From NCBI RefSeq assembly GCF_016894265.1, contig NZ_CP069791.1:1798001-1862000 (forward strand): 64,000 nt of DNA, in the 5' to 3' direction. The notes below the pieces were generated by a model. That model was not told where the DNA came from, made no database searches, and saw nothing but the letters and a program-made list of their open reading frames with translations. Both the position numbers and the translations under genes were made by a program. The DNA is from Corynebacterium tuberculostearicum. GTDB taxonomy: Bacteria > Actinomycetota > Actinomycetes > Mycobacteriales > Mycobacteriaceae. Positions within the stretch are counted from its first letter, which is position 1; each line of letters starts with the position of its first letter. Below are positions 41,551 through 51,132 of this stretch, piece by piece.

Positions 41551-42020
41551 TGCCGGTATTTCTCCTTTACCGCACGACCGACAGGCTCTGGGAACATTCC
41601 CGTTACGTCGCCGCCAAACTTTGCTACCTGCTTGCACAGCGAGGAACTAATATATCCGTACTTCTCGTCCGTGAGCAGGAAGACGGTATCGATTCCGGAA
41701 AGGCGCCGGTTCATCTGCGCCATGGGCAGCTCATATTCATAATCCAGAGAGCTACGCAACCCCTTCACCAGGACGTCTGCCCCGTGCTCCGTGGTGTAAT
41801 CCACCAAAAGCCCGGAGCAATAATCCACCTTGATGGAAGAATCCACGCTCTGGCGGATAAGTTCCATGCGCTCCTCCACGCTAAAAAGCCCAGAAGGCTT
41901 GTCAGGGTTACCGGTTACCAACACGGTAACCTCATCAAACATTTGGTTAGCGCGGTTGATGATATCGACGTGACCTAAGGTAACGGGGTCGAAGGATCCA
42001 GGGCAGACGGCCTTAGTCAT
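41547..42020 (-). CDS. coaD: Phosphopantetheine adenylyltransferase
   Basis: 157 aa. Nucleotidyltransferase TLGH motif at about 15-18 (FDPVTLGHVDII) and the C-terminal ISSS loop. Makes dephospho-CoA from phosphopantetheine; the partner step gene coaE is 17 kb away in this window. Downstream of rsmD by 26 bases, a very common pairing. Confidence 0.98.
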   Translation of the reverse strand: MTKAVCPGSFDPVTLGHVDIINRANQMFDEVTVLVTGNPDKPSGLFSVEERMELIRQSVDSSIKVDYCSGLLVDYTTEHGADVLVKGLRSSLDYEYELPMAQMNRRLSGIDTVFLLTDEKYGYISSSLCKQVAKFGGDVTGMFPEPVGRAVKEKYRQ

Positions 42021-42046
42021 GCTACTTTCGCTTTCTGTTCAGGGGT

Positions 42047-42628
42047 TTAGCCTTCGGCGTCCTCGCTGCCGGGGCGGGTATAAACCGCCATATCCATGCG
42101 GGCGATGCCAAAGGTGCGCTTCTTCAGCTTCTGGCCGGTGGGCTCAAAACCAGCAGGCCACACAGTATCCGCGGAATCGACGTGGCGCTCAATTACTACC
42201 ATTGCGCGGTCGGTAAGCACCGGTTCGATGGCAGCAATGAGTTCATCCACCTCGTCGAATGCGTACGGCGGGTCCGCCAGCACCAGGTCAAAGTGTTTGC
42301 GCGGGGCACTAGCCAGGTAGGTGCCTACCTTCATCTCTTGCACGCGCACGCCGGGATGCTTGACGACGCCCATGTTGTGCCGGATGATTTTCACCGCATC
42401 GGCCGAAGATTCCACCAGTACTGCTTCATCTGCTCCACGGCTCGCCGCCTCTAGGCCCAGGGCACCAGAGCCAGCAAAAAGATCGAGCACTGAAGATCCA
42501 GCAAAGCCCCACCGTGCAGTGAGGGATGAAAACAGCCCTTCGCGGGCGCGATCTGCGGTAGGCCGAGTTCCTTCTGCGGGCACTTTGATGGTGCGGCCGC
42601 GGGCTTCGCCGGCAATAATGCGCGTCAT
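42047..42628 (-). CDS. rsmD: 16S rRNA (guanine(966)-N2)-methyltransferase
   Basis: 193 aa. MTRIIAGEARGRTIKVP at the N-terminus, FAGSGALGLEAASRGA for SAM binding, and the catalytic LADPPY motif. Adjacent to coaD as in most bacteria. ATG immediately follows the stop of the 70-aa biotinyl-like gene. Confidence 0.96.
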   Translation of the reverse strand: MTRIIAGEARGRTIKVPAEGTRPTADRAREGLFSSLTARWGFAGSSVLDLFAGSGALGLEAASRGADEAVLVESSADAVKIIRHNMGVVKHPGVRVQEMKVGTYLASAPRKHFDLVLADPPYAFDEVDELIAAIEPVLTDRAMVVIERHVDSADTVWPAGFEPTGQKLKKRTFGIARMDMAVYTRPGSEDAEG

Positions 42629-42841
42629 TTATGCTTCTCCAATCTCCATCAAAAGGTCTCCGCCCACCACATCACTAAAGTCAGAGACCACGATACGGTG
42701 GACCTTTCCTGGTCCCGGACTTTCTACGGGAGCCTCAAGCTTCGTGGCTTCAACGGTCGCAAGCGGTACTCCGGTATCAACAGTGTCTCCCACATTCACA
42801 TGGCAGCGGACGATGCCCGCGAAGGGGGCGTAAATTTTCAT
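42629..42841 (-). CDS. Stand-alone biotinyl/lipoyl-type carrier domain, 70 aa
   Basis: The whole protein is one flattened beta-barrel biotinyl/lipoyl domain: APFAGIVRCHVNVGDTV, then VEATKLEAPV, then a symmetric second half ending VGGDLLMEIGEA. The usual biotin motif AMKM is replaced by A-T-K-L, keeping Lys34 as the possible attachment site. It abuts rsmD and lies 20 bases after recG. In mycobacteria the pyruvate carboxylase gene, which ends in such a domain, sits near this place, so this may be a carrier subunit or a descendant of a larger carboxylase. Partner unknown. Confidence 0.75.
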   Translation of the reverse strand: MKIYAPFAGIVRCHVNVGDTVDTGVPLATVEATKLEAPVESPGPGKVHRIVVSDFSDVVGGDLLMEIGEA

Positions 42842-42860
42842 GCTTCTAGGTTAACCCGTC

Positions 42861-44993
42861 TTAGTTCTTCTCCAAGTATTCCTGTTCGCTTTCGCTCAAA
42901 TTGCGCGTGAGTTTCTCAGCCAATTCGGGATTGCGCAACACCATGGCGCGCGCATCCGTGTGGGTGCGCTCCACAATGTCTTGGTCATCCGCCAAGTTCA
43001 GTAGCCGCAGTGTGCGGTGCGTTCCGGACTGCATGGTGCCCAAGATGTCGCCCTCTTGCCGCTGGCGCAAATCAAGCTCGGCCAGTTCAAAACCCGAGGA
43101 CGTTTGGGCGATCTGAGTGATACGACGGAAGGACGGAGTGTTATCGGCTGCCGTCGTATGCAAAAGGCAGACGGAGGCATTACCGCCTCGTCCCACACGC
43201 CCACGCAACTGGTGTAGCTGGGAAACGCCGAAATGCTCGGACTCGCGAATGAGCATTACCGTGGCATTGGGAACATCCACGCCCACCTCAATGACCGTGG
43301 TAGAGACCAGGATATCGATCTCTCCCCTGGCAAATGACGTCATTACCTCGTCTTTATTGGGCATCTTCCCATGCAAGATGGCGACCCGCAGTCCCTTGAA
43401 GGGACCGTTTTCTAACTGCTGTGCAAGCTCTAGCACTCCGCCTTTGCCTTCAATGCGCGGGCAGACGATATAGGCCTGATGTCCGTGGGCAACCTCCTCG
43501 CGTATGCGCTCGAGTGCGCGTAGCACCCAGGTCAGCCGCCACTCGGCCACCACTGCTGACTGAATAGGTTTGCGACCACCGGGCAGCTCGGTCAGCGTTG
43601 ATACGGCGAGGTCGCCAAAGACGGTCATCGCAATGGTGCGCGGAATCGGTGTTGCTGTCATCACCAGCACGTGGGGGCTAAGGCCTTTACGTGCCTTTAA
43701 CCGCAGGCTATCGCGCTGCTCTACACCGAACCGGTGTTGCTCATCTACGACGACCAATCCCAAGTTAAAGAACTCCACGGTGTCTTGGATAATCGCATGG
43801 GTTCCAATGATGATGTCTGCTTCGCCGGAAACAATATCCAATAAAGCCTGCCGCTTGTCCGCCGTACGCATGGAGCCGGTCAGGAGTACCACCTTGACCC
43901 CTTCGGGTACCGAGGTCCCAATGGAGGCAGCGTGTTGGGAGGCGAGCACTTCCGTAGGCGCCAACAGTGCGGCCTGCGTTCCTGCGTCTACAGCCTGCAG
44001 CATTGCGCAGGTAGCCACCATGGTTTTGCCCGAGCCGACCTCGCCTTGCAGCAATCTCATCATGGGCAGAGGACGAGCCAGATCGTCTTCAATCTCGCTA
44101 ATGACCCGACGCTGCCCTTCAGTCAGATCAAAGGGCAGATGGCTCAGCAGTTCTTCGCGATAGCCGCCTAAGGATGCCGGCATGGTAGAAGCGGTGCGGG
44201 CTTCGGCATCTCGCTGGCGCAAGGCCATCACCAGGCCAATAGACAAAGCCTCGTCGTACTTCAGCCTCTGAATCGCACGGTACGGGCCTGCTTCCCCAGG
44301 CTCATGGATTTCCCGCACTGCCTTATCGAGGCTGATGATCATCTGATAATCCAGCGGTTCCTCAATCGGCGGAGTCTTGGACAGGACGTAGTGGATGGCG
44401 CCCATGATGTACCACGAGGTCACCTTGGACGTCGCCGGGTACACCGGTATCCATTCGCGTTCCAAGAGGAGTTGGTCGAGCCTGCCAAACTGCGACAGGT
44501 TCCGCAGCGAGCCGGTGGCCTTTGGGCGGTGCTTCTTGCCAGATTCGGCTGCAGGCTGGCGGTAATCATCCAGTTCGCCATCGGGGCGGCCGAAAGCATC
44601 AATCTCTACAAAGTCCGGCTGCTGCAACTGCGGCTGGTTGCGAAAGAACTTAAGCTTGCCGCTCATCATGACGCGCTGTCCGCGGTGCAACATCCGCATC
44701 ACGTAATTGGCATTAAAGAACGTCGCAATGATGCTGCCATCGAGCTGCACATTGATGATGGTGGTCTTGCCCGAGTCATGGCGGGTGAATCCGGTAATGG
44801 TTCCGGTAACCGTGACAATATCGCCCTCCGCAGCGTCTCCTAGGCCGACGTCCTTGTTGTGGCGGATATAGTCTCGCGGATAGTGAGCTAAGAGCTCGCC
44901 GCAGGTCTCATACCCCAGTGCTTTGGTAATCTTCGCGGCGTCTTTCGCCGCAAGCACCTCTGTCAAAGGGCGGTTGTCCTGCCAGCCGAGCAT
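42861..44993 (-). CDS. recG: ATP-dependent DNA helicase RecG
   Basis: 710 aa. N-terminal wedge/OB domain (GDIVTVTGTITGF), then the superfamily 2 helicase core: Walker A LLQGEVGSGKTMVA, DEQHRFGVEQR (DExH box), TATPIPRT, and GRVGRGG in the C-terminal half. Reverses stalled replication forks. The open frame extends into the DAK2 gene; ATG at 44991-44993, two bases after that gene's stop and with GGAG about eleven bases upstream, is the right start. Confidence 0.97.
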   Translation of the reverse strand: MLGWQDNRPLTEVLAAKDAAKITKALGYETCGELLAHYPRDYIRHNKDVGLGDAAEGDIVTVTGTITGFTRHDSGKTTIINVQLDGSIIATFFNANYVMRMLHRGQRVMMSGKLKFFRNQPQLQQPDFVEIDAFGRPDGELDDYRQPAAESGKKHRPKATGSLRNLSQFGRLDQLLLEREWIPVYPATSKVTSWYIMGAIHYVLSKTPPIEEPLDYQMIISLDKAVREIHEPGEAGPYRAIQRLKYDEALSIGLVMALRQRDAEARTASTMPASLGGYREELLSHLPFDLTEGQRRVISEIEDDLARPLPMMRLLQGEVGSGKTMVATCAMLQAVDAGTQAALLAPTEVLASQHAASIGTSVPEGVKVVLLTGSMRTADKRQALLDIVSGEADIIIGTHAIIQDTVEFFNLGLVVVDEQHRFGVEQRDSLRLKARKGLSPHVLVMTATPIPRTIAMTVFGDLAVSTLTELPGGRKPIQSAVVAEWRLTWVLRALERIREEVAHGHQAYIVCPRIEGKGGVLELAQQLENGPFKGLRVAILHGKMPNKDEVMTSFARGEIDILVSTTVIEVGVDVPNATVMLIRESEHFGVSQLHQLRGRVGRGGNASVCLLHTTAADNTPSFRRITQIAQTSSGFELAELDLRQRQEGDILGTMQSGTHRTLRLLNLADDQDIVERTHTDARAMVLRNPELAEKLTRNLSESEQEYLEKN

Positions 44994-44995
44994 TG

Positions 44996-46339
44996 CTATT
45001 CCACTCCGATTTCGGTTGCGATATCCGGTACTTTCAGTGCCATAACGTCCACGCGGAGCTGTTGAGCTAGGTCCTCCTGGTCCAGGTCTAGGGCGCTTAA
45101 GACTGTGACCTGCTCGCCGCCTTCTGCCAAAAGATCGCGGCAAGTGGCAATGATTGACTGTGGGGTTTCCTGGCTCGGGTAAGCCACCCGCATGGACTTG
45201 GCAGCATCACGCATGGCGGCGACGACGGCACCAGTATCCGGATTATCCGGTTCATAGACGGAGATCGCGGCTAAGGCTGCAGCCAGGGATTCCGCGGGCA
45301 CTACACGCCCAGCAGCGGTCTGCGAACTCACGCCGGTAGCAAGAACGATGTCCTCGTGTTCCGCCGCAATGGGATCATCCGGAGACACAACGCTAACCCC
45401 CGCAGACGCCAGAAGATCGCTGATGGGCCCGGCTGGTGCGGCGGCAAACACTCTACGAGCAATCGGCTCTCCGGAGGCAGCTTCGGCGTGAGGAGGCAAC
45501 ACCTCCAGGTGCAGGTTGGTTACCTTTCCTGTACCAAAGGCGGTTTCAACGACTTTGCCGGCCTGCCGGGAGTGGATATGTACATTAGCGTTGTCCTCGG
45601 TGGCCCGAGCGATGACAAGGCTGTCACCCATTGGGGCAATTGCTGTCTGCAGCGCGTCTATATCTCCCTCAAAAAAGAAGACTACTTCGAGTTCAGTGGT
45701 GGGCTCCGCCTCGGGCAGGCCTGTGTGCCCAGTCGAGCCTTCGATCTCAGCAAGGAGAGACTCTAAGAGGATAACGAGACCAGCGCCGCCGGCATCCACC
45801 ACTCCTGCCTCGCGCAGGGCTGGCAATTGCGAAGGAGTGCGCTCGAGGGCCGTTTCCGCGGCAGCGATTGCGGCGCTGACAATACTGTGCAAGGTTGCGC
45901 CTGATTGCGCTGCAGCGTCTTCGGCGGACTCGGATGCTGCCTTCAAAACCGTAATAACTGTGCCTTCCACCGGCTCGGCGATAGCTCGGTCCACCAGCTC
46001 CACGGCCTGCTTGAGGGAACGGACAAAGACGTCGCCGTCGATAACTGAGTCCACAGTTGACTCGGCCACGCCGCGCAGGACCTGCGACAGCACCATTCCC
46101 GAGTTTCCACGGGCACCACGCACCGCCCCGAGCGCGAGGGAGTCAGCGACATCGCCGCCATTGTCCAGCTCCGCAACCGCTGCCTCCATAGTGTGCGCCA
46201 TATTCGAGCCCGTATCGGAATCTGGTACGGGAAAGACATTGAGCGCGTTGATCTCATCGCGACGATGGGCTAATTCCCCCACGGCGCGGGTGGCCCAATT
46301 GCGCATTCCGTGGGAATCCAGCGTGCTGGGGTAGGACAT
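44996..46339 (-). CDS. DAK2-domain protein (FakA-like kinase)
   Basis: 447 aa. The N-terminal DAK2 phosphatase/kinase-like nucleotide domain (about 1-200) has INALNVFPVPDSDTGSNM with the Asp cluster that binds Mg-ATP, and GARGNSGMVLSQ. The C-terminal part (about 220-447) is the FakA-type extension. FakA phosphorylates fatty acids bound to FakB (DegV family); no fakB is in this window. ATG at 46339 is preferred over a TTG at 46345. Conserved neighbour of recG in actinobacteria. Confidence 0.85.
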   Translation of the reverse strand: MSYPSTLDSHGMRNWATRAVGELAHRRDEINALNVFPVPDSDTGSNMAHTMEAAVAELDNGGDVADSLALGAVRGARGNSGMVLSQVLRGVAESTVDSVIDGDVFVRSLKQAVELVDRAIAEPVEGTVITVLKAASESAEDAAAQSGATLHSIVSAAIAAAETALERTPSQLPALREAGVVDAGGAGLVILLESLLAEIEGSTGHTGLPEAEPTTELEVVFFFEGDIDALQTAIAPMGDSLVIARATEDNANVHIHSRQAGKVVETAFGTGKVTNLHLEVLPPHAEAASGEPIARRVFAAAPAGPISDLLASAGVSVVSPDDPIAAEHEDIVLATGVSSQTAAGRVVPAESLAAALAAISVYEPDNPDTGAVVAAMRDAAKSMRVAYPSQETPQSIIATCRDLLAEGGEQVTVLSALDLDQEDLAQQLRVDVMALKVPDIATEIGVE

Positions 46340-46349
46340 GCGCAATAGT

Positions 46350-46988
46350 TTACAAGCGCCAGTCTATTTCCTGTGCGCCTTGGTCCCGCAAAAGGGCGTT
46401 TGCCCGGGAAAAGGGCTTCGAGCCAAAGAAACCGCGGCTGGCCGAAAGCGGTGAGGGGTGTGGTGACTTGATACAGGGGACGTCGGGAAGAAAGCGCTCA
46501 CACGCTTGTGCATCCCGGCCCCAGAGAATCGCGACCATGGGGCTGCGGTTGAGCGCGCGAATGGCAGCCTCGGTGATCTCTTCCCAGCCGATGCGGCGGT
46601 GCGAACCGGCTTGGCCTGGGGCTACGGTAAGTACTCTGTTAAGCAGCAGCACTCCCTGGTCCGCCCAGGCGCTCAGGTCACCATCCTCCCGGCCGTTGAT
46701 ACCCAGATCATCGTGTAGTTCGCGGTAAATATTGACCAAGGAACGCGGCGGTTTCACACCTGGGCGAGTGGAGAAGGCCATGCCCATGGCGTGTCCTGGG
46801 GTGGGATAAGGGTCTTGGCCCACGATGAGCACTCGGACCTCGTCCAGCGGCATCTGCAACGCGCGGCAGACGTCCTCGGCCGGGGGCAAGTAGTCCTGTC
46901 CCTCAAGAGCGTGAGAAATCTGTGGCCATTGCTTTTCAACAACCGGCGCCAGCACCGGCTCCCAAGAGGGATGGTAGGTGGGGTGCAT
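46350..46988 (-). CDS. ung: Uracil-DNA glycosylase
   Basis: 212 aa family 1 UDG: water-activating loop [13 protein letters not shown] (catalytic Asp) and the DNA-intercalation loop [18 protein letters not shown]. The open frame is longer at its 5' end; ATG at 46986-46988, two bases after the thiL stop, fits the family length. Removes uracil from DNA. Confidence 0.97.
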   Translation of the reverse strand: MHPTYHPSWEPVLAPVVEKQWPQISHALEGQDYLPPAEDVCRALQMPLDEVRVLIVGQDPYPTPGHAMGMAFSTRPGVKPPRSLVNIYRELHDDLGINGREDGDLSAWADQGVLLLNRVLTVAPGQAGSHRRIGWEEITEAAIRALNRSPMVAILWGRDAQACERFLPDVPCIKSPHPSPLSASRGFFGSKPFSRANALLRDQGAQEIDWRL

Positions 46989-46990
46989 GG

Positions 46991-47947
46991 TTAAAAGCTC
47001 AGCCAGCCTTTCTGATAGCTCGGTGTCGTGCCACCCAGCGTAACCCCGCAGCCGCGGGTTACGGTGCCAATCTTTCGGAATCCCGAGGGCGCTTCCTTTG
47101 CGGTCGTGCCGATGAGGGTGTGGTCTTCGCCGCCGCTGAGTACCCATTCCCACGGGTCGCAGTCGAGTAGATCCGCGGCTTGGCACAGCAATTCTTCCGG
47201 TTGCAAGGCCTGCGGATCCAAGTCCATGTGCACGCAGGAATGCTCGGCCATTGTCGTGCAGTCTTGAATCAAACCGTCTGAGTTATCGGTCATGGCGGTG
47301 ACCCCTGCGGCGCGGGCAATGACGCCGCGGCCGGGGTTGAGCCAGGGGGCACAGTGGGCGTCGATAAGCGGCTGCAGGTACTCATACCCTGCAGGAAGGT
47401 TCCGTCCAAAGCGCTCCAACAAGGCCAAGCCGGCGGCCGAGTGGCCGATCTTGCCGTGCGCTACCACCTGCTGGCCGGCCCGCGCCCCGTCCAAGGTCAA
47501 GGCGGGAAGGCTGCCGCCGAGGAAGCCTACGGCCGTGATGTTGATGACCAAGAGATCAGACTTAGTGAGGTCGCCGCCTACCAACTCGGCGTTATAGAAG
47601 GAGCTATGTTCCGCAATTCCCTCGGCAATGCCGCGCACGAAGGGCACCGGGGTATCGCCTGGCGCGGCGATTGCAAGGAGGGCGGCAACCGGGCGGGCAC
47701 CCATAGCTTCCACATCGGCAAAATTGCGCAAGATGGCCTTCTTGCCAATCTCGCGCGGGGTCGACCACTCGCGCAGGAAATGGCGTCCCTCCACCATCAA
47801 GTCCGTGGCTGCCACGGTGCGGGAATTCGGCGGCGCACTGGGCAGTACCGCGGCATCGTCTCCATTGAGCCCACTGGAGGCCACGGAGGTAATTTCCCGG
47901 ATGGCGGCGCGTTCTCCCACATCTGCGAGAGTCTGAGTTAAGTTCAC
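46991..47947 (-). CDS. thiL: Thiamine-monophosphate kinase
   Basis: 318 aa. PurM-like ATPase: GDDAAVL near the N-terminus, [15 protein letters not shown] and the C-terminal [13 protein letters not shown]. Makes thiamine diphosphate. The frame is open far upstream across the opposite-strand DUF3515 gene, but homology starts at GTG 47945-47947, which has AAAGGA five bases upstream. Confidence 0.95.
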   Translation of the reverse strand: MNLTQTLADVGERAAIREITSVASSGLNGDDAAVLPSAPPNSRTVAATDLMVEGRHFLREWSTPREIGKKAILRNFADVEAMGARPVAALLAIAAPGDTPVPFVRGIAEGIAEHSSFYNAELVGGDLTKSDLLVINITAVGFLGGSLPALTLDGARAGQQVVAHGKIGHSAAGLALLERFGRNLPAGYEYLQPLIDAHCAPWLNPGRGVIARAAGVTAMTDNSDGLIQDCTTMAEHSCVHMDLDPQALQPEELLCQAADLLDCDPWEWVLSGGEDHTLIGTTAKEAPSGFRKIGTVTRGCGVTLGGTTPSYQKGWLSF

Positions 47948-47975
47948 CAGCTTCCTTTCGATACTATGAGCCCTT

Positions 47976-48875
47976 ATGACATCCCAATTTAACCGCACCG
48001 CGATCTTCATTTCACTTGGGTTGTCCATAGTGATGGTTCTGGCGGTCCTCTTCGGCGCAAAATACGTATTCAATAACGTCGCCAAAGCACCCGTGGCGGT
48101 CTCCCCCGTGGAGTCTAAGGAGGCAGACTCGCAAGCCTGCCGCAGCTTTATCGACGCCCTTCCGGATGAGGTCATGGATAAGCCACGTGCCGATATTGCC
48201 GAGCCCGTGCCTTCGGGCGTCGCGGCCTGGGCCACTACCTCAGACGATAAGGTCACCGTGCGCTGTGGCGTGGATATGCCTTTCCAGTACACCGAGTACT
48301 CCCAGACCCAGGACGTAGAGGGCGAACAGTGGTTCCAGGTGCGCGATGCCACCCCTGGCTCCAACCTCACCACCTGGTATGCACCGCAGCGCTTCCCCAT
48401 TGTCGCGGTCACTGCCTCCACTGACGCAGAGCCGGGCGAGCTTAACGACGCCCTCTCGTCCCTCGAAGAAAAGCCAGCCACCGCGCACAAGGCGCCACTC
48501 AAGGCTCTCAAGGCGGGTGATGACCAGATGTGCGCAGAAGTAGAAAAGGCACTTCCGGATGAAGTAGCTGAGGGCTACCGCCGCCGCGAGGTTGAGGAAA
48601 AGAATACCTATGTATGGAGCGCCGATGGCCGCGAAGACATCGTGGCGCGATGCGGCGTAGCCAAGCCGGAGAACTATCGCGCCGGAGTCAAGCTCCAGCA
48701 GGTTAACGATATTCCGTGGTTCGAGGACACCACCTTGGCCCATGGCACGACCGCAGGCACGTGGTTTGCCCTCGGCCGCGAGGACTACCTTGCGCTACAC
48801 GCCCCACAAGATGCCGCGCAGGCGGCACTGGTGGAAATCGGCGACGTGCTCGCAGAGCACACGACCGAAAAGTAG
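47976..48875 (+). CDS. DUF3515 family membrane-anchored protein with internal duplication
   Basis: 299 aa. One N-terminal membrane anchor (AIFISLGLSIVMVLAVLFGA), the rest outside the membrane. DUF3515 occurs next to thiL in mycobacteria and corynebacteria. Two related halves are visible (about 50-155 and 180-285). Each has C-x6-ALPDEV, a VRCGV/ARCGV motif about 45 residues later, then W-F and T-W-Y/F-A. Mycobacterial homologues typically have one such unit. Function unknown. Divergent from thiL, convergent with ddl. Confidence 0.8.
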   Translation: MTSQFNRTAIFISLGLSIVMVLAVLFGAKYVFNNVAKAPVAVSPVESKEADSQACRSFIDALPDEVMDKPRADIAEPVPSGVAAWATTSDDKVTVRCGVDMPFQYTEYSQTQDVEGEQWFQVRDATPGSNLTTWYAPQRFPIVAVTASTDAEPGELNDALSSLEEKPATAHKAPLKALKAGDDQMCAEVEKALPDEVAEGYRRREVEEKNTYVWSADGREDIVARCGVAKPENYRAGVKLQQVNDIPWFEDTTLAHGTTAGTWFALGREDYLALHAPQDAAQAALVEIGDVLAEHTTEK

Positions 48876-48888
48876 GCCACGCTTGGGC

Positions 48889-49950
48889 CTACTTGGCTAG
48901 GGCCTGCTCGATAAGCGCCTCGAGCAGCGCTGGGTACTCGACGCCCGAGGCCGCGAGCACCTGCGGGTACATGGAGATCGGGGTAAAGCCCGGCAGGGTA
49001 TTGATCTCGTTGATGTACACGGAGTCCTCGGTGACGAAGAAGTCGACTCGGGACAGACCCTCGCAATTGAGGGCCTCGAAGGCGCGGATTGCCATGTCGC
49101 GTAGCTTCTCGGTCAACTCGGGCGCGAAAGGTGCGGGGATTTCGGCGGTGACCACATTGTCGAGGTACTTGGTGTCGAAGCCATAAAAGCCCTCGTCGGA
49201 ATCATCGATACCGGCGAGCAGCGCCGGGACGGAGGCCAGCAAGGTGCCATCGGCATAGTGAAGTACGCCGATTTCTACCTCTTGGCCAACGATTTCCGGC
49301 TCCACCAGGATTTTCTCGTCATCCTCTAGCGCCAGGGCGACGGCTGCGGGGAATTCCTCCCAGGTAGAGACCTTGGATACGCCAATGGAGGATCCACCGC
49401 GTGCGGGTTTAACAAAGACGGGCAGGCCTAGTCGCTGCTTTTCGTCTTCGCTTAGCTCGGTGCGGCCTTTGAGGATGACCTCAGGCGCTACTGGGAGGTC
49501 TGCTGCTGCCAGCACCTTCTTGGTAAATTCCTTATCCATGCCCACCGAGGACGCCAAGACCCCTGGGCCTACATAGGGCAGGCCGGAAAGCTCAAAGAGG
49601 CCTTGTACAGTGCCGTCCTCACCAAAGGGTCCGTGCAGAATGGGAAATACCACGTCGACCTCTGCGAAGAGCGTGCCGTCGGTGACGTTATGGAATTGTC
49701 CCCTGGCATTGGGATCAAGAGAAAGGGTCAGCTCCGCCCCTGCGCTAACCTCCGGCATGACACCATCGACAATTTCTAAGCCCTCAGTGGTGCCGGGCGT
49801 CCACGTGCCCTCACGGGTAATGCCGATGGGCACCACCTCGAATTTCTCTGGATCGAGGTGGTTCATGATCGCGCCTGCGGATACGCAGGAGACGGAGTGC
49901 TCGGTGCTACGGCCGCCATAGATAACGGCCACGCGGGTCTTTTCAGTCAT
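48889..49950 (-). CDS. ddl: D-alanine--D-alanine ligase
   Basis: 353-aa ATP-grasp enzyme: YGGRSTEHSVSC at the N-terminus, KPARGGSSIGVSKV in the ATP-binding domain, and INEINTLPGFTPISMYP at the C-terminus. Makes the dipeptide for peptidoglycan precursors. 22 bases downstream of gpsA, same strand. Confidence 0.98.
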   Translation of the reverse strand: MTEKTRVAVIYGGRSTEHSVSCVSAGAIMNHLDPEKFEVVPIGITREGTWTPGTTEGLEIVDGVMPEVSAGAELTLSLDPNARGQFHNVTDGTLFAEVDVVFPILHGPFGEDGTVQGLFELSGLPYVGPGVLASSVGMDKEFTKKVLAAADLPVAPEVILKGRTELSEDEKQRLGLPVFVKPARGGSSIGVSKVSTWEEFPAAVALALEDDEKILVEPEIVGQEVEIGVLHYADGTLLASVPALLAGIDDSDEGFYGFDTKYLDNVVTAEIPAPFAPELTEKLRDMAIRAFEALNCEGLSRVDFFVTEDSVYINEINTLPGFTPISMYPQVLAASGVEYPALLEALIEQALAK

Positions 49951-49972
49951 GCCCGCAGATTTTACCCTCGAC

Positions 49973-50971
49973 CTACTCCGACTTCTTAGACCGACCCATC
50001 AAAGCGATGATCATATCTTCCACCGCCATGCCCTCGTAGCAGACGCCATAAACCGCGTGCGTGATAGGCATCTCTACCCCGGCCTGCTGGGCGAGGCGAT
50101 AGATGGAGTCACAGGAGTAGACGCCCTCCGCGACCTGGCCATTGGTTGCGGCCTTGGCCTCTTCAATCGTGCCGCCTTGTCCCAGGCGGTAGCCAAAGGT
50201 GCGGTTGCGCGACAGTGTCGAGGTGCACGTTGCCACCAAGTCGCCCATGCCTGCGAGGCCAGAAAAGGTAAATGGATCCGCCCCCAGCTCCACGCCTAGG
50301 CGAGTAATTTCCGCCAGACCGCGGGTGATGATGGTGGCCATGGTGTTATTGCCCAGCCCCTTGCCGGAGGCGATACCACAGGCCAAGGCGATGACGTTTT
50401 TGCAGGCGCCGCCGATTTCCGCGCCTATAACATCGGTATTGGTGTAGGGCCGCAGGTACGGCGCGGCGACCGCGGCTTGCACGCGCTGAGCGCGTTCTTC
50501 GTCAGGGCAGGCAATTACAGTGGCGGCCACTTGGCCGGCAGCAATCTCCTTGGCCAAGTTCGGGCCAGAAAGTACCGCCACGCGGTCTGCTGGCACGCCC
50601 GCTGCATCCATAATGACCTCGCTCATGCGCTTGAGCGTGGCAGTCTCTACGCCTTTAGAAATAGACACCAGGGTCGCGTCCTCTGACAGGTGCGGCGCCC
50701 ACTTTTCCACGTTGGCGCGCAAGGTTTGGGAGGGAACGCCGAACACGACGACGTCGGCAAGCGCCAATGCTTCCGCATCATCATGGGTGGCCCGCACCGC
50801 GGCCGGCAGCCGGGTATCCGGCAAATAGTCCGGATTGGTGTGGGTCTCGTTGATGGCCTGCGCCAATTCCGCGCGGCGCGCCCATAGGCGAACGTCATTT
50901 CCTGCGTCCGCAAAGACCTTGGCCAAAGTAGTGCCCCAAGAACCAGCACCCATCACGGCAACATTAACCAT
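49973..50971 (-). CDS. gpsA: Glycerol-3-phosphate dehydrogenase [NAD(P)+]
   Basis: 332 aa. N-terminal Rossmann motif [12 protein letters not shown] at about 8-19, central [12 protein letters not shown], and catalytic region [22 protein letters not shown]. Supplies glycerol 3-phosphate for lipids. Starts at ATG 50971 and heads a gpsA-ddl unit. Confidence 0.97.
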   Translation of the reverse strand: MVNVAVMGAGSWGTTLAKVFADAGNDVRLWARRAELAQAINETHTNPDYLPDTRLPAAVRATHDDAEALALADVVVFGVPSQTLRANVEKWAPHLSEDATLVSISKGVETATLKRMSEVIMDAAGVPADRVAVLSGPNLAKEIAAGQVAATVIACPDEERAQRVQAAVAAPYLRPYTNTDVIGAEIGGACKNVIALACGIASGKGLGNNTMATIITRGLAEITRLGVELGADPFTFSGLAGMGDLVATCTSTLSRNRTFGYRLGQGGTIEEAKAATNGQVAEGVYSCDSIYRLAQQAGVEMPITHAVYGVCYEGMAVEDMIIALMGRSKKSE

Positions 50972-51132
50972 GGTGTCTCCTCCAAACGTGCAAATCTATA
51001 ACCCCAACCTTAAAGCATGCCCGTCCCCCGTGGGGCGAGGATGCACAACGCGCCTTACCCGTGGGACAATGGGCGCTTAGACGTTGTTTTCAAACACCCA
51101 ATTTCTGTGGAAAGGCCCCGTGGAGGCAGACG

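Noticed and set aside
42861..45143. recG frame extended to 45143 within the DAK2 gene.
   Set aside because: The extra N-terminus is Arg/Pro-rich without homology. ATG at 44993 is well placed after the DAK2 stop.
46991..48511. A 506-codon leftward frame covering thiL and the antisense of the DUF3515 gene.
   Set aside because: Only the part from 47947 has thiL homology and a Shine-Dalgarno sequence. The 5' extension is a shadow of the DUF3515 gene.
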